In this document: positions 6,531-10,701 of the stretch, piece by piece
Numbering within the stretch: the stretch's first letter is position 1
Layout of the letters: every line of letters begins with the position of its first letter
Origin: Acanthamoeba lenticulata
Lineage: Eukaryota; Discosea; Longamoebia; Acanthamoebidae
Direction of reading: 5' to 3'
Assembly: GCA_002179805.1 (NCBI GenBank)
Contig: NAVB01001634.1
Span: 1 to 10,701, forward strand
Length of the DNA: 10,701 nucleotides
Notes under the pieces: generated by a model
The model's database searches: none
The model's input: the letters and a program-made list of their open reading frames with translations, nothing else
What the model was told of the DNA's origin: nothing
Program-made: the position numbers and the translations under genes

Positions 6531-8739
6531 CTAAAAGTTCTTTAGCTCGAGAAAGATGAGCGGGTCAAGTGCAGTTCCCTTTGTGGGGTGTGCGTAGCCT
6601 AGCGCCTCGCCCACAGCTTCCAAGGAAAGCTCCCACCAGGCAACAGCTGGTGGTTCATCTCCCTCAGCACACCTAACAAGCCGCCTCGCGACGATGGGGT
6701 GTAGCAGACCGCCTCGGCCGAGATGAAGAGCACGCTGCCTGTCCTTGCAATAGAAGTTGATACCGCAGGCGCTGCCCTCAAATGAGAACGGTCGCGCAAA
6801 GCACTGTGCGTCGCTTAAGCCTTCACAGGGGAAGTATAATTGGTGAGGCTACTGAACCAGTGAAGAACGTGCGCGAGAGGAATGTTCTCAGGTACCGAGC
6901 TTCTGGCACACCAGCTGCAAGACACCAAGCAATTGGGCAAGGCTTAGCTGGCGGTCGATGATGTAGCCCGAAAGGTGCAGCTGCTCTACATGCTGCATTT
7001 TCTTGTGTAGCACCCGTCGCTGCGTCTGACGTGCGTGCGGCGAGGAGGCGCCGTTGTCGCCCATACGCGCGGTACGGTCCTTCCTCTTCGACTTCGCGTA
7101 GCGAGTAAAGCTGCGCTCCACCGCGAAGAGTTTGGCCGTGTCTGCTGAAGCGTTGGCAGCAAGCACTCGAGCTAGCGCCGAGTGGCGGTCCTTGACCAGC
7201 ATTGTCAAAGCGCTGACGTCATCGGCATCTCTCCTAACGAAGAAGGTAGAGTCCCTTTGTTCCTCCGAGTAGAACTGATCACGACCGACCAAGGTGGCGT
7301 CGAGAGTTTCGACATAGCTTGTGCCTCGTGGGAGCTCTTCGAATCTGAACAAGGAATCTCACGTCAAGGTTTGCTTGAAGTTAAGCTGGGCTTCTACACT
7401 TTTAAAGGAGAGATGGTGCGCACCCCATTTCGAGCATGGACGTTCGAGCGAGGGCTTGCAGTCGGCTCATCGCGTGCAAGCCGCCCGCTCTGACTCGTCG
7501 ACCAAGTCGCTCAAAATCGTACTGCTTCAGCTGGAGGTCCAGCCAGGAGCCGCTGAGCGCAGAGAGCGACTATGAGGGCGATGAACAACAAGCGCCAGAG
7601 CGAGGGACAGTGAGGGCGCGCACTTGGCGAGGTGCTCGGTGGTGAGGCTGTCGGCCAGTGAGGCCCAGCTGGGCGTAAATCGATCGCCTCGCGTGATACG
7701 ATGGTAAGTAAAGGAGGTCTGCTGGATGAAGCGTCGCTTCTTGAGACTAGCCACCTCCTCCTTGGAGAAGGCCTTGATGATAGCGTCCTCACTGTTCCAG
7801 AAACATCAGCTACATTAGACACAAGTTGCAAAGGCAGATTACGAGAAGGCTTCACGTGTACCTGCCAGGCCCGCCTTCAGCGATGAATCGGAGGATGCTC
7901 TGCACGCGATCGTCGATGTGCTGAGCTGTGGCACGCACGATCACCTGACCTGCTGTGGTGGTGAGACCAGAGGACGAAGAGGAAAAGCGGGAGTACATGG
8001 AGGAGGAAGTGGAGACGGGGCGCAGCAACTGACCTGTGGCCTTGTCTTTGGTCACTTCGATCCAGCCATTCTTCTTGGCTTCCATCATGGCGCCCTTGAA
8101 GATGGGTTCGGCTGCGATTTGATTCTGCGTGGTGGCTGCATGAGAAGATGCGGATAGATGCGAGGGCAAGAGGACATGTACGTTCAACTCTTCGACGCTC
8201 AAGGGGGTTGGTTGCTCACTTCCACCACCCACCATCCGCCAAATGCGGGCCTCAGGCGAACCGAGAACAATGCACTGCTCGATCTCCCTCCGCCAAGCAA
8301 CATCATCAACAGCCGATTCCTCCTTGCCTTTGGTCTTGCCCTTCGCTTTAGCGCCCTGAGAAACCTTGGGCGCTTCACCTTCGTGACCATCGCTCGACGG
8401 TGCCATGGACGCTTCTGAGGCACTCACACCGGCAAGGGTGTAACGGTTGGCGTGCAGGTTCTCCGTCTTGATCTGGCGGTTCTTCACCAAGGGGAAGAGC
8501 ACAGCCTCCGCCAACATTTTGAAGCCAATGGGCACGCCTCTTTGCCGCAGAAACGCTCCACTGTCCTCGATGACCTATAGTGTGCGCGCATGAGAACGAA
8601 GCAGAAGGAGGAAACGCGAAGACGAAAGCAAAAAGGAAGCCACTCAATAAGCTACCTCAGCTTCGGCCAAGTACTTTAAAATGAGAGCCATCACCGCGTG
8701 CGGGTTGATTGTGCGCTCTAGAGTGGAGTTTCTGTCCAT
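6531..8739 (-). CDS. FARSA-like: PheRS alpha-like protein, probably catalytically dead
   Basis: Eight exons, 8739-8656, 8574-8182, 8124-8034, 7949-7862, 7791-7624, 7552-7424, 7344-6896 and 6820-6531, join without frame errors into 563 residues (human FARSA has 508). Matches run along the whole chain: an N-terminal winged-helix region up to NRYTL and GSPEARIWRM; FKGAMMEAKKNGWIEV; SLKKRRFIQQTSF; GSWLDLQLKQYDF; GGLHAMSR and MLEMGFEELP; RDSTFF; KLFAVERSF; SLAQLLGVL; KLGLSDAQ; LGRGGLLHP; VAWWELSLEA. The known family charges tRNA-Phe as an (alpha-beta)2 enzyme. Here motif 2 is replaced by a basic stretch (398-433), motif 3 has LSLEAV where LSLER is expected, and the Phe-pocket region is about 40 residues short. 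A low-complexity insertion lies at 77-119. A non-catalytic paralogue is the best reading; a very divergent active enzyme is less likely. The uninterrupted spliced frame argues against a pseudogene. Confidence 0.85.
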
Positions 8740-9200
8740 CAGAGAACATAAAGCCAAGAAGAGGGGGGGGGGGGAGAGTCCAACCTCGAGTGGCGCTTGT
8801 TGATTCCATGTTCTCTTATCTTTGCAGGCAAACAAAAGTGCACATAACCACAGCCTGGCTAAAAGCTGCCCATCAATCCGTTAAATAGAGAGGAACGAGT
8901 TGTTTGGTGAAATTTTCTATTTTGTGCCCTTTTTCTTCGTAACTTTTCCCTGGTTGTCTCAAGGAGGTTGAGCCAAAAGAGCTTGCCGGAACAAGCGAAC
9001 GAGGGAGCAAAAAAGGGCGTTGATTGTGGATCGAGAGCAATTGTCCTGAATTTGTGCTCCTGGCGGCACCAAATTGATCCACCTGGCCAAGGTAACTTCG
9101 AGCCTCGATGTTGGTGCATTAGAAGAAGCCTTCTCATTTTTCATATTCTTCTCTTGCTTGTTCGAACAGGCTTGGAGGTAACAACAAGCCTGTGGTGAAA
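8740..9200. promoter_or_regulatory. Divergent intergenic region with a 5' UTR intron
   Basis: A 461-bp region with no supported coding sequence. It has a G12 run (8763-8774), 24 nt upstream of the minus-strand start. A likely intron at 9092-9169 (AAG|GTAACT ... TTCGAACAG, 78 nt, pyrimidine-rich 3' half) lies in the leader of the plus-strand gene. An in-frame TGA before that junction means no start codon lies upstream of 9201. Confidence 0.5.
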
Positions 9201-10701
9201 ATGGATCACAACAAGGTTGTGCCCTTGACAAGTGATAAGATCAAGAATTATCTCAAGAACTTGAGAAGTGATCAGCTCTCTGCCGACCTATTGAGCCAGA
9301 CCCTTGATCTGGCCAAGGAATTCAGGTCTAAGGACTATCCTTTGATTCATTTGCTCCTTCAGAATCCTCTTGCCGAGCTCATCTCTGCTGCTGTTCCTTC
9401 GCCATCCACCTGTACCTCGCCTCGTCTCCCTCCTTTTTTGCGCGTACCGCTTAGCCTCTGTTTTGTTCGTGTTGCGTTCTGTGGTCATCAAGTGGTCATC
9501 AATCCATCTGAGGGCACCGTGCCGGGCTTCCTCTACCTCTTTGACGCCAGCGTGCCTATCGAGAGACGTCGGGTGCTCACCTCCTGTCCCACTTTTGTTT
9601 TCAGCTCCCCTCCAAGCTCCCAAAGGCGAGTTCTAGCTACCTGTAGACGGACCGCCAACAAATCGTGAAGCGTGTACTCACCTCGCATGCGCGTGTCTCG
9701 CTTAATGTTGCCAGTCCGACGACATCCGATGGAATGACTCCAAGAAGATGTCGGTCAAGTTGATCATCTACAACGAAGCTAATGGAATGTACAAGCTCAA
9801 GAACAACAAAAACGATGAGGGCGCCGTCGTGATGCGGAGGCAAACTTGGAGGGCTGATGGTGACGACAAGGGTACGACTTCGTCGTCTTCGTATCAAGGC
9901 GTATGCTATGCTTATGACGCGTCCATGTACTCTAGGCTGGAGGCGAAACGAGTACAAGCTCGTCGTTAAAGAGACCTACTTCAAGCAGGCGCCGGTGCGC
10001 AGCAACTGAACTCATGTGACCCCCGCAATCTCTTCTGTGCTAAATTAGAGAATCTCTTTTTTTCTTCTTTCTACTCAGGACGGTCGCCTCTCCGTTACAG
10101 AAGGCCAGTCGCTTCAGGAATTCCCCGTCCTCGTTCACTATTTCTGGAAGAAGTCGTACGTGCACGAAACGGTCTTGTTTTTGTGTTTTGCACACAACTG
10201 ACGCCACAGTGTATTTTGCGTGATTAGAGAGGCGAGCGGTCATCCGCGCAAGAAGAGGAAGCGCGGTAGCTCGTTCAAGGGCGACGATGACGACGTGGAC
10301 ACGTCCCCGGACCGCCACTTTAACGAGTCCGACCACACTGTCTCGCTGTCGTCGCTCCTATCGCAGGGTTCCACCACGACTGGTGTCCCTTCGTCGATCA
10401 TGTCCTTTTCGTCCTCGTCCACTGTTCCTTCTGCCGTATCCTCGTCGTCGTCAACGTCTTCTTCATCGTCATCGATGACGCTTCACCCCATGATGGCGTC
10501 CGGCATGCGCGGCGCGAAGCGCGAACGTGGGACCAGCAGCGGCGTCACGGGTCTTCCATCATCGGCGCCGGCGCCGGCGCCTGCTCCGGCTCCGCGTAAC
10601 TTCATTCCGCATCCGGACTCGCACAGCCTGGAGGACTCACAGCAGGGCATGCACGACGAGGGCAATGGCGTAGAAGACGAGGAGCTTTTCTCGTCAGCCG
10701 C
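9201..10701 (+). CDS. Unrecognised nuclear-type protein, 3' partial
   Basis: Likely exons 9201-9411, 9493-9572, 9647-9673, 9715-9871, 9936-9994, 10079-10155 and 10228-10701 give 361 residues before the window edge. Introns are 41-84 nt; exon 3 is only 27 nt. The N-terminal part is helical and charged (KIKNYLKNLRSDQLSADLL). It is followed by VINPSEGTVPGFLYLFDASVP, then a folded-looking block: DDIRWNDSKKMSVKLIIYNE, MYKLKN, GWRRNEYKLVVKETYF and FPVLVHYFWKK. Next comes a bipartite-like basic NLS (HPRKKRKRG, 209-217), an acidic patch (GDDDDVD), a long Ser-rich segment, an AP repeat and an acidic end. That is the build of a DNA-binding or chromatin factor with a disordered tail, but no known domain was identified. 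Exons 4-7 are well supported by frame; exons 2 and 3 are less certain. Confidence 0.6.
9481..9502 (+). repeat. 11-bp tandem duplication at a splice acceptor
   Basis: GTGGTCATCAA occurs twice head to tail. The proposed acceptor AG of intron 1 (9491-9492) lies exactly where the copies meet. Confidence 0.9.
10399..10602 (+). repeat. Low-complexity Ser and Ala-Pro coding repeats
   Basis: TCG/TCC/TCA-rich serine codons run from about 10405 to 10476. A GCGCCG-type repeat encoding alternating Ala-Pro follows at about 10567-10595. Both are in the reading frame of the 3' partial gene, and mixed codon use suggests selection on the protein rather than simple slippage. Confidence 0.75.

Noticed and set aside
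6620..6780. Plus-strand stretch reading FQGKLPPGNSWWFISLS and on, as extra exons of the CxxC gene
   Set aside because: It needs a 29-nt intron and crosses in-frame stops, while the minus strand here encodes the conserved C-terminus of the PheRS alpha-like protein.
6531..8739. PheRS-like locus as a decayed pseudogene
   Set aside because: Eight exons join with no stop or frameshift and all splice sites are intact, which decay would not preserve.
9155..9175. GTTCGAAC as a tRNA T-loop
   Set aside because: No acceptor, D-arm or anticodon stem can be drawn around it; it is better explained as the end of a 5' UTR intron.
9493..10155. Resemblance of the 3' partial gene to a CG-1 (CAMTA) domain
   Set aside because: GFLYLFD and LVHY are reminiscent, but the spacing and the middle of the domain do not fit; too weak to name.
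1..10701. CRISPR arrays, insertion sequences, rRNA or tRNA genes, viral insertions
   Set aside because: No repeated spacer pattern, transposase or reverse transcriptase motif, or RNA gene was found on either strand.

Overview
The window looks like nuclear DNA of a free-living protist with a compact, intron-rich genome. An amoebozoan fits best, but I cannot name a species from sequence alone. Exons are GC-rich. Introns are mostly 41-87 nt, are GT...AG bounded and often have T-rich 3' ends. Gaps between genes are mostly 50-460 bp. TAA, TAG and TGA all act as stops, so the code is standard. No bacterial operon signals, tRNA, rRNA, CRISPR array or mobile element were seen.

Nine protein genes can be read, most of them only after splicing by eye. 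In order: (1) minus strand, 3' end cut by the window edge: TRIP4/ASC-1 (yeast Rqt4), ribosome quality control and coactivator protein. (2) plus: intronless small multi-span membrane protein, unrecognised, sharing a 135-bp divergent promoter region with gene 1. (3) minus: intronless CHCHD2/CHCHD10-type mitochondrial twin CX9C protein. (4) plus: Rab7 GTPase, 3 exons. (5) plus: PEBP/RKIP-family protein in six small exons, with no long open frame to reveal it. (6) plus: HIT-family (HINT/Hnt1-like) nucleotide phosphoramidase, starting 48 bp after gene 5 stops. (7) plus: small unrecognised protein with two CxxC pairs. (8) minus, 8 exons: a full-length relative of the cytosolic phenylalanyl-tRNA synthetase alpha subunit whose catalytic motifs appear lost. 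(9) plus, 3' end cut by the window edge: an unrecognised nuclear-looking protein with a basic NLS and a Ser-rich tail.

The genes are a mixture of housekeeping functions rather than a pathway or an operon. Genes 1/2, 3/4 and 8/9 are divergent pairs. Genes 2/3 and 7/8 are convergent pairs with very short shared 3' regions. Genes 4-7 are a tandem run on one strand.

The most notable item is gene 8. It keeps the order and length of a PheRS alpha chain from its N-terminal winged-helix region to its C-terminus. It lacks the motif 3 arginine, has a basic insertion where motif 2 should be, and has lost roughly 40 residues around the phenylalanine pocket. It is best explained as a non-catalytic paralogue, a pseudo-synthetase. 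Gene 9 is the second item worth follow-up, as a possibly lineage-specific nuclear factor. Family assignments come from recalled motif patterns and have not been checked by database search or RNA data.
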